Shown here: positions 1-11,128 of the stretch, piece by piece | How the letters are laid out: each line of letters starts with the position of its first letter | Position numbering within the stretch: position 1 is the stretch's first letter | DNA from: Prado023 sp963747335 | GTDB lineage: Bacteria; Actinomycetota; Actinomycetes; S36-B12; CAIYMF01 | DNA length: 64,000 bases | Assembly: GCA_963747335.1 (NCBI GenBank) | Contig: CAVVEV010000012.1 | Location: 558,001 to 622,000, forward strand | Direction: 5' to 3' | Translations under genes and position numbers: made by a program | The notes under the pieces: generated by a model | The model's database searches: none | The model's input: the letters and a program-made list of their open reading frames with translations, nothing else | What the model was told of the DNA's origin: nothing

Positions 1-150
1 GAGGGGATCGCCGCTGTGGATGCCGCGGTGGCCGACCGCATCCCGACGATCACGCTGGTCACCGCCGCCATCGACGAGCGGCTCAACGACCACGGGTACA
101 TCGTGCCCGGCCTCGGCGACGCGGGCGACCGCCTGTACGGCGTCGTCTGA
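1..150 (+). CDS. upp: Uracil phosphoribosyltransferase, C-terminal end (partial)
   Basis: Only the last 49 codons and the TGA stop are in the window; the gene begins before base 1. The frame reads ...TLVTAAIDERLNDHGYIVPG and then LGDAGDRLYGVV, which is the conserved UPRT C-terminus with the uracil-binding YIVPGLGDAGDR segment. The enzyme joins uracil to PRPP to give UMP in cytosolic pyrimidine salvage. Identification rests on this short motif, which is very characteristic of the family. The next gene runs toward it on the other strand. Confidence 0.88.
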   Translation, partial: EGIAAVDAAVADRIPTITLVTAAIDERLNDHGYIVPGLGDAGDRLYGVV

Positions 151-248
151 CGGCCCGGGCCGTCCGACCCGCAGCGAGCCACAACCACCTGGACCGCCGG
201 GCCCGTGGGCAGGCCAGCCCCGTCCGGCCGCTGCCGATCGGGGCGTCG

Positions 249-1196
249 CTACTCGGGGGCGTCGCCCTCGTCGGTGACCAGCGTGCCGACCTGTCCGTAC
301 ACCCACGGCTCGTTGTCGGGGTCGTGTCCGACGGGGACGCCCACCACGATCGGCACGTCGAACTCCAGCAGCCGCTGCTCCATGAAGCTCTCGGCATGCT
401 GGTCGCGCTCCCCGACGGCGGCGCTGAACGAGCCGAGCGCGAACGCCTGGACGCCCATCAGCCCCCCGGACAGCTGCAGCTGCGTGATCATCCGGTCCAG
501 GCGGTAGACCGGCTCCCCGACGTCCTCGAGGACCATGATCGCGTCGTGCGAGCGCAGGGCGTGCGGGGTTCCGGACAGGGCGGCGAGCATCGCGAGGTTC
601 CCCCCGACCAGCGGGCCGCGCACCGAGCGGCGCGGGCCGGCCACATGGTCGACCCGGGCGCGGAACCCGGAACCCTCAGCCAGCATCGCGCGGATCCGTT
701 CCAGGACCGGCGGGGCGGCGAGGTCTCCCAGGGCCGTGATGACCGGGGCGTGGATCCCCATCAGGCCGTGCGCCACGGGATGGGCGAGGTCGTCGGTCAG
801 GCGGTGCTCCCGGTAGAGCGCGGCCAGGAAGGCGGTGGCGTCCGAGAACCCGAGCAGGGGTCGGTTGGGGACCGCCGCGGGGTCCTTCGTGAGCCGGATC
901 AGGTCCTCGAGCAGGTGCATCGCACCGAAGCCACCGCGGGCGAACCAGATGGCCTCGACCTCGGGGTCGGTCATCGCCCAGCGCAGGTCCTCGAGGCGCT
1001 GCTGCGTCGTTCCGGCCGTGTGACCGGCGACGGCCAGGACGTGCTTGCCCACCAGTGGGCGGTAGCCCCACTCGCGGAGCACGTCGAGACCGCGCCCGAG
1101 GCGGGCTGGTTGGACGGGACCGGACGGCGCGATCACGGCGATCCGCGATCCCGGCGCGAGCAGGGGGCCCGGCAGGTCGGGTTGGCTCAGGAACAT
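249..1196 (-). CDS. Peptidase S66 family LD-carboxypeptidase
   Basis: 315 residues, the usual size for MccF/LdcA-type serine peptidases, which cut the L,D bond before the terminal D-Ala of murein tetrapeptides during cell-wall recycling, or process related peptides. Visible features are the N-terminal substrate-binding half starting RIAVIAPSGPV, the nucleophile motif GFSDAT (Ser about 118), the acidic motif LEDVGEPVYRLDRM (Glu about 224-228) and the histidine of GVPVGHDPDN (about 291), so the Ser-Glu-His triad is complete. I chose the ATG at 1196 because homologous sequence begins there; the frame stays open further upstream but reads as arginine-rich shadow sequence. Murein versus microcin-like substrate cannot be decided. 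Another murein hydrolase lies just upstream on the same strand. Confidence 0.85.
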   Translation of the reverse strand: MFLSQPDLPGPLLAPGSRIAVIAPSGPVQPARLGRGLDVLREWGYRPLVGKHVLAVAGHTAGTTQQRLEDLRWAMTDPEVEAIWFARGGFGAMHLLEDLIRLTKDPAAVPNRPLLGFSDATAFLAALYREHRLTDDLAHPVAHGLMGIHAPVITALGDLAAPPVLERIRAMLAEGSGFRARVDHVAGPRRSVRGPLVGGNLAMLAALSGTPHALRSHDAIMVLEDVGEPVYRLDRMITQLQLSGGLMGVQAFALGSFSAAVGERDQHAESFMEQRLLEFDVPIVVGVPVGHDPDNEPWVYGQVGTLVTDEGDAPE

Positions 1197-1371
1197 CTCA
1201 GCAGGTTCTCCCCCACCCTGGTGGGTCCGACGGCGACAGCCCCACGGTACGCCAGCGGGCACGGTGTGCCGCGAGGGGTCGGCCCCACCGGCGGTCAGCG
1301 CCTCGGCAGGCACGGACTGCTCCGCGGTGATCCCGTGGCGGGGCGGCCGGGACGTCGTGGGCGGCGTCGCC

Positions 1372-2052
1372 TCAGCCCAGGCCGAGCCACACGGCCGGGT
1401 CGAGGAATCCTCCGGACGGGGCGATGACCTCGAAGTGCAGGTGGGTCCCGGTCGAGTTCCCGGTGGAGCCCATGCCTGCGATCGCCTGGCCGGGCGCGAC
1501 CCGGTCGCCCACGCCGACTCCGATGCTCGACAGGTGGCTGTAGGTCGTGAGCGTCCCATCGGAGTGCTCGACCTCGATGCGGTTGCCATAGGAGCCCTGC
1601 CACCCCGCGAGGACCACCGTGCCCGCCTGAGCGGCCCGGACCTCAGTGCCGCCGGGGGCGGCGAAGTCCATGCCCGTGTGCCGGCCGCCGCTCCAGTAGC
1701 CGCCCCACTGGCCGAAGCGGGCGGTGAGCTCGTACCCGGACCCGACGGGGGTGACCTTCACAGCGCGGCGCTTGCGGTCGGCGGCCTCGGCCTTGCGCTG
1801 GCGCTCCTCGGCGCGCTTGCGCGTGGCCTCGGCCTTCTCGCGCGCAGCCTCGGCGCGCTCGGCGTCGATGTCGATGATCGGGATGAACGGATCAACGAGC
1901 TGGGGAAGGGCCGGGGTGACCAGGGGCCGGCTGTTCTGCCCGGCACCGGTGTCGGCGCTCGCGGGCGTGGCCCCCATGCCGACAAGCAGCAGGGATCCCA
2001 CGAGACCGGCGCCAGTCACACGCACCAGCCGCGTGCTCCTCGTGGTGGACAT
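1372..2052 (-). CDS. Secreted M23 family metallopeptidase
   Basis: 226 residues. An N-terminal signal peptide (basic start, hydrophobic core about 12-29, ASA site near 33) is followed by a proline-rich segment, an Ala/Glu/Arg/Lys-rich coiled coil (about 64-96) and a C-terminal LytM/M23 domain. Zinc ligands are seen as HTGMD (His about 125, Asp 129) and HLHFE (about 204-208), so the endopeptidase should be active; it would cut peptidoglycan cross-bridges outside the membrane. The ATG at 2052 has AGGAGAA at good distance; an upstream in-frame ATG at 2178 would add a non-signal extension and is rejected. A Crp-like palindrome lies about 130 bp upstream. Confidence 0.88.
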   Translation of the reverse strand: MSTTRSTRLVRVTGAGLVGSLLLVGMGATPASADTGAGQNSRPLVTPALPQLVDPFIPIIDIDAERAEAAREKAEATRKRAEERQRKAEAADRKRRAVKVTPVGSGYELTARFGQWGGYWSGGRHTGMDFAAPGGTEVRAAQAGTVVLAGWQGSYGNRIEVEHSDGTLTTYSHLSSIGVGVGDRVAPGQAIAGMGSTGNSTGTHLHFEVIAPSGGFLDPAVWLGLG

Positions 2053-2183
2053 CAGGTTCTCCTCGTCGCCAGGCTCGTGCGGGGCGGGATGTCCCGTCAG
2101 TCGTCTGGGTGGCGACAGATCCTTCCCTTGCCCGGGAGGGCGCGACCGAAACAGTCCTGAGCCGGACTTATCGGTCATTTCGC

Positions 2184-2199
2184 TGTGAGTCTGATCACC
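2184..2199 (-). promoter_or_regulatory. Crp/GlxR-type operator upstream of the M23 peptidase gene
   Basis: TGTGAGTCTGATCACC matches the Crp-family pattern TGTGA-N6-TCACA at 9 of 10 defined positions. It lies 132 bases upstream of the M23 start codon, between that gene and tRNA-Ser. Family knowledge: mycobacterial Crp controls the cell-wall hydrolase gene rpfA through the same type of site. Function here is inferred. Confidence 0.45.
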
Positions 2200-2237
2200 T
2201 TCTGGCCCTCATCGGCCGATCCCGGAGCCGGCAATGG

Positions 2238-2267
2238 CGAAGGGGCAACCAGATGGCTGCCCCTTCG
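2238..2267 (-). terminator. Stem-loop terminator after tRNA-Ser
   Basis: A perfect 10-bp stem (CGAAGGGGCA paired with TGCCCCTTCG) with a 10-base loop begins 7 bases past the tRNA-Ser 3' end in the direction of transcription. There is no long U tract, as is common in actinobacteria. Confidence 0.6.
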
Positions 2268-2273
2268 GCGCGG

Positions 2274-2358
2274 CGGAGGATACGGGATTTGAACCCGTGA
2301 GGGTGTTACCCCAACACGATTTCCAATCGTGCGCACTAGGCCACTATGCGAATCCTCC
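2274..2358 (-). tRNA. tRNA-Ser (anticodon GGA)
   Basis: Read on the minus strand, an 85-base cloverleaf with acceptor arm GGAGGAT/ATCCTCC, discriminator G, anticodon loop TTGGAAA (anticodon GGA), a long variable arm typical of class II tRNAs (GTTGGGGTAACACC region), and T-loop GGTTCAAATCC. CCA is not encoded. It is divergent from the SRP RNA gene 139 bp away. Confidence 0.95.
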
Positions 2359-2496
2359 GTCGGGAATTCTACGGTGCGCCGCGGGGTTCCTCCGAATCCG
2401 CGGGAGCCGGACCGACCGCTCCGCGTCCCACCGTCCGCCGGTGGAGCCCTTCCTGGGGTGGTCGATCACCGTCCGGGTGGGCGTAGAATATGGCCT

Positions 2497-2583
2497 GACC
2501 CCCCGTGTGGCGTCACCCTGTGAACCTCCCCAGGGCCGGAAGGCAGCAAGGATAAACGGGCTCTGATGGGTGCGCGGGGGGTC
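2497..2583 (+). ncRNA. ffs: Signal recognition particle RNA, small bacterial type (4.5S)
   Basis: The conserved Ffh-binding hairpin is present, with the signature core GGGCCGGAAGGCAGCAAGG flanked by complementary arms, and the ends pair as GACCCCCCG with CGGGGGGTC. The RNA forms the SRP with Ffh for co-translational membrane targeting. Ends are set by helix pairing and may be off by a few bases. Its 3' end touches the stop codon of the convergent MFS-patatin gene. Confidence 0.9.
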
Positions 2584-5500
2584 ACATCTGTCCCGGGATC
2601 CGGCCCCCGGTCTGCTCCAGCAGCTCGCGCGCCGCCATCCGACCCGCCTCGACGACGAGATCGAACTGGTGCCACTCCAGGGTTCCAACTCCCAGCGGAG
2701 GTGGCGTGATCACCGTGGCGCCGCTGGCGCGGGCGGCCTGGACCGCCCCGCCACTGCCGATCATCATGACGCGCAGGAGGGTGTCGCCCATCGAGGGCAT
2801 CCGCGGCGGCCCGGTGCGCGCGGACCCGCCGCCACCGCTGCCCATGGCGATGTTCACGGCGAGGATCGGGCCCTCGTCACGCTCGGTCAGCAGGCGGACC
2901 GGCAGGTTGTCCAGGACGCCGCCATCGACGAGCAGCCGGTTCTCCAGGCGCATCGGGGGGAACACGACCGGGATCGAGACCGAGGCGCTGACGGCCTCCG
3001 CGAGATCGCCACGGCGGTGCTCCACCGCAACGCGGCCGAGCAGGTCCACGCTCATGCACCGGAACTGCCGCGGGAGCGCCTGGATCTCCCGACCCCCGAG
3101 GTGGTTGCGCAGCAGGTGCCGCGTCCTCCGGCCCTTGATCAGCGAGACGGTCGGTGCGGTGTAGTCCCCGATCGGGTTGCGCCGGACGAACTCCCCGTAG
3201 AAGACCTCGTTCATCGTCTCGGGATCCATGCCCGAGGCGTACGCACCGGCCACGATGGCACCGATGCTGCTCCCAGCCACGCGGTCGACGGCGATCCCGG
3301 CCGCGGCCAGCTCCTGCAGGACGCCGATGTGGGCGAACCCGCGCGCCCCGCCACCGGCGAGGACCATTCCCAGCGACCAGCCACCGATCCGGGCTGCGAG
3401 CATCCGCAGGTCCTCCCGCGGGGCATCGTCGGCCGCGATGGTGACCTGCCACGGCTCCAGCGCGTGGCACCAGGACCTGACCACGTCCTCACTCGGCCGG
3501 ACACCCACGAGGACGAGGTCGGCGCCCTCCCGGTCGTGGGCCGCGGCGTCCGGGACATCGGTGTCGGCCGCCGCGACGAGGACCACGTGGTCGGCCTGGC
3601 GAAGGCAGAAGGCCCGAGTCGGGTCATCGGCGCCGGCTACGAGCAGGACCCGATCGAGGCTGCCCTCAGCACGTTCCAGCGCCTCGGGGCTGGGCTCGGC
3701 CAGCGTGTCGACCCGCAGGTGGGTGCGCAGCTCGGCCTGCAGCCCGGTACCCACCGCGTCCACGGGGGCGCCGGGGTGGATCCCGACGATCGCGACCACC
3801 ACAGGCCGGGTTCCTCCGGCACGTGCGGGGGGCCGGGCGTCGCTGAGCTGCTCGGCCAGCACCGCCGACAGGGCGGGGTGGGCGCCGGGGTCCCGCGCCA
3901 TGGCCTCGTCGAAGTCGGCGCGCGAGACCGCCCGGAGGATCGTGTCGCGGCGGGCCCGGATCGATGCGGACCGCGTCCCTCCTGTGAGCAGGGCGAGCTC
4001 GCCCACGACGGAGCCGGGCCCGAGCTCGCGGACGACCTCGTCGTCGGACACCACCTCCAACCGCCCCGCCCGCACGACGTAGACGGCGTCGGCGATGTCG
4101 CCGGTGCGGAACAGCCAGGTGCCCGCCTCGAGATGCTGATCGCTGGCGAACTCGTCCAGGGCGGTACGGACCGGCTCAGGCAGGCGCGCGAACAGGGGCG
4201 CGGCCGCGATCGACGAGGGGCCCGTCGCCTCGGCAGCGCGCGGCGGGGGGAGGTGCACCTCGATCCGCGCCGACGAGGGATCGTTGGGCTCCTCCGTGGC
4301 CGGCTCGATCCGCCCGAGGAATGCGGCGATGATCGCGACCGCCACGAAGCAGGCGACCGACATCCACCAGCCGTCCCGGAAGGACCCCACGGACGTGGCC
4401 GGCGTGGGCGTGCCGATGATCACCACCAGCAGGGCGATGCCCAGGACGCCGCCCATCTGGCGGGTGCTCGAGGCGACCGCGGAGGCCGTCGCGTACCGAC
4501 CACCCGGTACGGCCGCCAGCGTCGCGCTGCCCAGCAGGGGCAGGGTCATCCCGACCCCGATGCCGCTGAGCACCTGGCCGGGAAGCCACTCGGCGAGGAA
4601 CTCCGGCGTGGTGCCCACCTGCGTCGCGTACCAGACGTAGCCCGACGCCCAGACCAGCGCGCCCGGGATGATGAACAGCCGGTACCCACGCTCGGCTGCG
4701 ATCGGGCCCAGGACGGCTGCGACCACGGCGGCGATCAGGGCAGCCGGGACCAGCGCGAGGCCGGCCCGCAGGACGCTGTAGCCCCACACATAGGTCAGCC
4801 ACAGGATGTTGGTGAGCAGGTAGGCGTAGAAGCCCATGCCGGCAGCCACGGTGGCGACGTTGCCGACCTTGAAGGCGCGCACCTTCAGCAGCTCGGGATC
4901 GAGCAGCGGCGATCGGTGCCGCCGGGAGCTGGCCACGAACAGGACCAGGAGCGCGGCCGCGGCGACGAAGCAGCCGATCACCGCCCAGCTCGTCCACCCC
5001 CAGTCGCTGCCCTGGACTATCCCCAGGGTGAGCAGCCCGAGCGCGAGGGCGAACAGCGCCGCCCCACCGAGGTCCGGGAGGGTGCGCCGCCCGGGCGCAC
5101 GGCTCTCCACCAGGGACCGCCGTGCGAGGACCCATGCGGCGATCCCGAAGGGGAGGTTCACCAGGAAGGCCCATCGCCAGTCGCCGACCTGGACCAGCAG
5201 TCCACCGATCGGCGGGCCGAGCCCGGACGCCAGGGCGGCCGAGGCACCCCAGAGGCCTACGGCGTGGGTCCGGCGCTCGGTGGGGAACGCCGCGACGACC
5301 AGGGCCAGGGACGCCGGCACCAGCATCGCGGCGCCGAGGGCCTGCACCACGCGGGCGCCGATCAGGAAGCCGACCGAGGGCGAGACCGCGCAGATGACCG
5401 ACGCGACGGTGAAGACCAGGACGCCCCAGACGAACGCGCGCTTCCGGCCGATCAGGTCGGTGAGCCGACCGAACGGGACCAGGAACGCGGCGAAGACGAT

Positions 5501-5710
5501 GTTGTAGGCGTTGAGGATCCAGGAGAGGTTGCTGATCGTGGAGTCGGGGAACGACTCTCGGATGCTGGGGAAGGCGACGTTGACGATGGTGGCGTCCAGG
5601 AAGGCGAGGAAGGCCCCGAACGACGCGATCCCCAGGACGGTGCCGCTGGAGACCCGCCCGCGGGTCACGACGGCCGTCGCCCCGCCCTGAGCACGCACAT
5701 CCGCGCTCAT
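2582..5710 (-). CDS. MFS transporter fused to cNMP-binding and patatin-like phospholipase domains
   Basis: About 1042 residues in three modules. Residues about 20-470 are a DHA2-type MFS unit with about 14 membrane helices and the motif GRLTDLIGRKRAF. About 505-620 is a cyclic-nucleotide-binding (CAP-ED) fold with PGSVVGELALLTGGTRSASI. After a linker, about 780-950 is a patatin-like lipase with oxyanion loop GGGARG, nucleophile elbow GSSIG and the dyad Asp in DGG, so the catalytic Ser-Asp pair is intact. Length and order match M. tuberculosis Rv3239c, whose role is not established. A cyclic-nucleotide-gated lipid hydrolase tethered to a transporter is the inference. ATG at 5710 has a GAGGTG ribosome site; a GTG 6 bases upstream is the alternative. 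No frameshift is seen. Confidence 0.85.
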   Translation of the reverse strand: MSADVRAQGGATAVVTRGRVSSGTVLGIASFGAFLAFLDATIVNVAFPSIRESFPDSTISNLSWILNAYNIVFAAFLVPFGRLTDLIGRKRAFVWGVLVFTVASVICAVSPSVGFLIGARVVQALGAAMLVPASLALVVAAFPTERRTHAVGLWGASAALASGLGPPIGGLLVQVGDWRWAFLVNLPFGIAAWVLARRSLVESRAPGRRTLPDLGGAALFALALGLLTLGIVQGSDWGWTSWAVIGCFVAAAALLVLFVASSRRHRSPLLDPELLKVRAFKVGNVATVAAGMGFYAYLLTNILWLTYVWGYSVLRAGLALVPAALIAAVVAAVLGPIAAERGYRLFIIPGALVWASGYVWYATQVGTTPEFLAEWLPGQVLSGIGVGMTLPLLGSATLAAVPGGRYATASAVASSTRQMGGVLGIALLVVIIGTPTPATSVGSFRDGWWMSVACFVAVAIIAAFLGRIEPATEEPNDPSSARIEVHLPPPRAAEATGPSSIAAAPLFARLPEPVRTALDEFASDQHLEAGTWLFRTGDIADAVYVVRAGRLEVVSDDEVVRELGPGSVVGELALLTGGTRSASIRARRDTILRAVSRADFDEAMARDPGAHPALSAVLAEQLSDARPPARAGGTRPVVVAIVGIHPGAPVDAVGTGLQAELRTHLRVDTLAEPSPEALERAEGSLDRVLLVAGADDPTRAFCLRQADHVVLVAAADTDVPDAAAHDREGADLVLVGVRPSEDVVRSWCHALEPWQVTIAADDAPREDLRMLAARIGGWSLGMVLAGGGARGFAHIGVLQELAAAGIAVDRVAGSSIGAIVAGAYASGMDPETMNEVFYGEFVRRNPIGDYTAPTVSLIKGRRTRHLLRNHLGGREIQALPRQFRCMSVDLLGRVAVEHRRGDLAEAVSASVSIPVVFPPMRLENRLLVDGGVLDNLPVRLLTERDEGPILAVNIAMGSGGGGSARTGPPRMPSMGDTLLRVMMIGSGGAVQAARASGATVITPPPLGVGTLEWHQFDLVVEAGRMAARELLEQTGGRIPGQM

Positions 5711-6122
5711 GCCCACCTCGCTCCCCTGCTTGTCCTCGTGGCCCCGACCCCACCGACGGTGTTGGCCGCTGCGCCGCCCGCGCCAGCGTCACCGAGCGAC
5801 GGGGACGTCGAGCAGGTCGCGCGCGACTTGGTGCCCGAGGGGGTATGACTCAGGTGACCGACCGTAGTGGCAGGTGCGGCTCCCGCGCGCGCTGTGTAGC
5901 GACCTGCGGGAGCCAGTTCGGAAGCGCCCAGGCCGTTGGCGCCCTCGGCCCCCAATCCCCGTTTCGTCCAATTCTGGTGCGCCTGCGGCCACGTGATCCA
6001 AGTCTCGAACGGGGAACCGGCCGCGGATTTGGAGCAAACCGTGATCTTGTTCGCGACCGGCGCCTGCGGGGACAGCAGCCACCAGGTGTTCGGCGGATCA
6101 GCCGGCCGTCGTGCGCGGCGGA
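5711..6122. other. Intergenic stretch with no confident gene
   Basis: This 412-bp gap lies between the MFS-patatin start and the clpB stop. It has lower GC than its surroundings and an inverted repeat (GGCTCCCGC at 5878-5886 with GCGGGAGCC at 5906-5914). On the minus strand about 5880-6090 reads as protein-like sequence (for example TWITWPQAHQNWTKRGLGAE) but has no plausible start codon and weaker third-position GC than real genes here; it may be a gene remnant. A promoter for the MFS-patatin gene must lie here, but I cannot place it. Confidence 0.4.

Positions 6123-6135
<13 letters not shown>
6091..6135. repeat. 20-bp direct repeat at the clpB 3' end
   Basis: CGGCGGATCAGCCGGCCGTC occurs at 6091-6110 and again at 6116-6135, separated by 5 bases. 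The second copy includes the clpB stop codon and its last codons, so the first copy is a duplicate of the gene end. Confidence 0.8.
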
Positions 6136-8710
<2,575 letters not shown>

Positions 8711-8756
8711 GGCGATCCTCCTTCAGGGTCGTGGCCGTTTCGGGGGGCTGCTGGTT

Positions 8757-8797
8757 GTGTCATCGATCAGGCCATCCCCGTGCCGGATCGATGACAC
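8757..8797 (-). terminator. Stem-loop between hspR and clpB
   Basis: A perfect 12-bp inverted repeat (GTGTCATCGATC at 8757-8768, GATCGATGACAC at 8786-8797) with a 17-base loop fills the hspR-clpB gap. It could attenuate read-through into clpB or be an operator. Related stem-loops lie at 49758 and 59076. Confidence 0.5.
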
Positions 8798-8810
8798 GAC
8801 GGTGGCGCGG

Positions 8811-9140
8811 TCAGCGACGGCGGTCGGGGCGCCAGACGACCAGCGCCGTCGAGCGCTCGCGGTCCTCCAGGGCATCCAGGCGCCGGCGCATGCTGTCCAG
8901 GTGCTCCTCGAGCTCGAGGATGCGCATGATGCCCGTGAGGTTCACGCCGTCGGCAGCCAGGCGCTGGACCTCGCGCAGGCGGGCGACATCACGCATCGAG
9001 TACAGGCGGTTGCGTCCGCCCGTGCGGTTCGGGGAGACCAGCCCGAGCCGGTCGTACTGGCGCAGCGTCTGTGGGTGCAGGCCGGCCAGGGACGCCGCGA
9101 CGGAGATCGCGTACACCGGGGTGTCGTCGTCGAAGTCCAT
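8811..9140 (-). CDS. hspR: Heat-shock repressor HspR (MerR family)
   Basis: 109 residues: an N-terminal MerR-type winged helix (VAASLAGLHPQTLRQYDRLG, then RNRLYSMRDVARLREV) and a C-terminal coiled coil. HspR uses DnaK as co-repressor and binds HAIR operators to shut off the chaperone operon, making a feedback loop. A perfect HAIR lies upstream of dnaK. The ATG overlaps the dnaJ stop by one base (TGATG), so translation is coupled. Position after dnaJ is the classical actinobacterial arrangement. Confidence 0.96.
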   Translation of the reverse strand: MDFDDDTPVYAISVAASLAGLHPQTLRQYDRLGLVSPNRTGGRNRLYSMRDVARLREVQRLAADGVNLTGIMRILELEEHLDSMRRRLDALEDRERSTALVVWRPDRRR

Positions 9141-10372
9141 CAGCTGCCTCCCTTGGTGCTCGTCGTGAGGGCCATCAGGTGGGTGCGGGGGTCAGGCTCG
9201 TCGGCTGCCGCGATGTAGGCCTCCAGCGCGGCGCGGGCCCCGTCGGACAGGGTCTTGGGAACGGCCACCTCGACGGTGGCCAGCAGGTCGCCCATGGACC
9301 CGTCACGGCGGGTCGCACCCCGACCCCGGACCCGGAACGTGCGCCCGTTGGCGGTCCCCGCAGGGATCTTGAGCGTGACCTTCCCGCCACGGGGCAGCGG
9401 GATGGGGATGTCCGCGCCGAGCGCGGCCTCGGCGAAGGTGACCGGAACGGTCACGGTCACGTTGTCCTTGGCCCGACCGAAGACCGGGTCGGAGCTGACG
9501 TGGACGACGATGAACAGGTCGCCGGGGGGCCCACCGTTCTCACCGGCCGCGCCCTTGCCCTTGAGCCGGATGCGCGCGCCGTCGGTGACCCCCGGCGGGA
9601 TGCGGGCGCTCACCGGTCGCGCGGACTTGCCGCGCCCCGAGCCGGCGCAGGTGGTGCAGGGCGTGTCGACCACCATGCCGCGGCCCAGGCAGGCCCGGCA
9701 CGGCTCGGAGAGGGCGAACCCGCCCTGGCTGCGCACGGCCTGCCCGGTGCCGTTGCACGTGGGGCACATCCGCGGGGCGGTCCCCGCGGCGGCGCCCGTT
9801 CCGGAGCATGCCGCGCAGGGTGCGTCGGTGGTCAGGCGCATGGAGACGGTCACACCGTCGAGGGCCTCGACGAACGAGATCGTCGCCTCGCTCTCCACAT
9901 CGGCCCCGCGCCGTGCGGGCCGGGCCGTCGGGCGTTGGCCCCCCCGGTTGAACAGCCCACCGAGGACGTCGCCGAACACCCCGCCGACACCGCCACCAGC
10001 GCCCGCGGGGCCTCCGGCGCCGCCGCCCTGCTGGCGCATCTGGGCCAGCAGGTCGTCGAAGTTGACGCCCCCGGCCCCACCACCGCCCGACCCTGTGCCG
10101 CCGCCGAAGCCGCCGGGGAACCGGACGCCCCCACCGCCGAAGAGCGCGCGCGCCTCGTCGTACTCCTTGCGCGTCTTGGCATCCGACAGCACGTCGTAGG
10201 CCTCGGAGACCTCCTTGAACTTCGCCTCCGCGGCCGCGTTGTCCGGGTTCTTGTCCGGGTGGTGCTTGCGGGCGAGGGTGCGGTAGGCCTTCTTGATCTC
10301 ATCGGCCGTGGCGGTCTTCTTGACGCCCAGGATCTTGTAGAAGTCCTTGTCGATCCAGTCCTTCGTGCTCAC
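9140..10372 (-). CDS. dnaJ: Chaperone DnaJ (Hsp40)
   Basis: 410 residues. Domain order is J domain (about 10-75, with the HPD motif in RKHHPDKNPD), a Gly/Phe-Gly rich linker (about 80-125), a zinc domain with four CxxCxGxG-type repeats (CAACSGTG, CPTCNGTG, CRACLGRG, CTTCAGSG) and the C-terminal substrate-binding beta domains. It delivers clients to DnaK and stimulates its ATPase. It starts with GTG preceded by GAGGAGGTGG, 31 bp after grpE, and overlaps hspR by one base. An unusually Gly-rich linker is the only notable feature. Confidence 0.96.
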   Translation of the reverse strand: MSTKDWIDKDFYKILGVKKTATADEIKKAYRTLARKHHPDKNPDNAAAEAKFKEVSEAYDVLSDAKTRKEYDEARALFGGGGVRFPGGFGGGTGSGGGGAGGVNFDDLLAQMRQQGGGAGGPAGAGGGVGGVFGDVLGGLFNRGGQRPTARPARRGADVESEATISFVEALDGVTVSMRLTTDAPCAACSGTGAAAGTAPRMCPTCNGTGQAVRSQGGFALSEPCRACLGRGMVVDTPCTTCAGSGRGKSARPVSARIPPGVTDGARIRLKGKGAAGENGGPPGDLFIVVHVSSDPVFGRAKDNVTVTVPVTFAEAALGADIPIPLPRGGKVTLKIPAGTANGRTFRVRGRGATRRDGSMGDLLATVEVAVPKTLSDGARAALEAYIAAADEPDPRTHLMALTTSTKGGS

Positions 10373-10403
10373 CGCACCCCCACCTCCTCTCGCATCGTCC
10401 GGG

Positions 10404-11128
10404 TCAGTCGGTTCCGGCGACCGACACGCGGGCTGGGCGCACGATGCGCCCGTTCATCTCGTATCCGACCTGCAGGATCGTGACCACCGTCGGCTCGGTG
10501 ACGCCCTCGCGCTCCTCGCGCATGAGCGCCTCGTGGCGGGTCGGGTCGAACGGCTCGCCGACAGCCCCGAAGGGAGTCAGGCCCAGCCGCACGACGGCGG
10601 CCTCCAGCGCCTCACCGACGCTGCGGAACCCGCCGACCAGCTCGTCGTGGTCCCGGGCCCGGCCGATGTCGTCGAGGATCGGCAGCAGCTCGACCAGGGC
10701 CGACTCGACGGCGCGCTCGCGCACGAGCTCGCGGTCGCGCTCGACGCGCTTGCGGTAGTTGGAGTACTCCGCATGGACGCGCTGCAGGTCGGCGGTCAGG
10801 ATCGCCACCTTCTCGCCAGCAGATCCCGACTCACCGGCTGCGGCGGCCAGGTCGGCCTCTGCCGCCGTGAACTCCGCCTCGATGGCCTCGGCGTCCAGGG
10901 CCTCGGCCAGCAGGGCGTCGGCCTCGGCGGCCTCCGCCGTGGACGGCTCGACAACCTCACCCTCGAGGACCTCTGAATCCCCGCGCGAGGGCGTCGCAGG
11001 GGCGTCCCCCTCGAGGATCTCGGCGTCGACGACCTCCGGATCCGACGGCACCGCCGGCTGGCTGGCGTCCGGCCCCGCCCCCGGGGGCTCGAGGCCCTCC
11101 GGAGGCGGGGTCTGCTCGGGACGCTCGG

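Noticed and set aside
2053..2183. c-di-AMP (ydaO-type) riboswitch before the M23 peptidase, expected because disA is present
   Set aside because: The leader lacks the conserved pieces of that aptamer in the right order; only a Crp-like palindrome is convincing.
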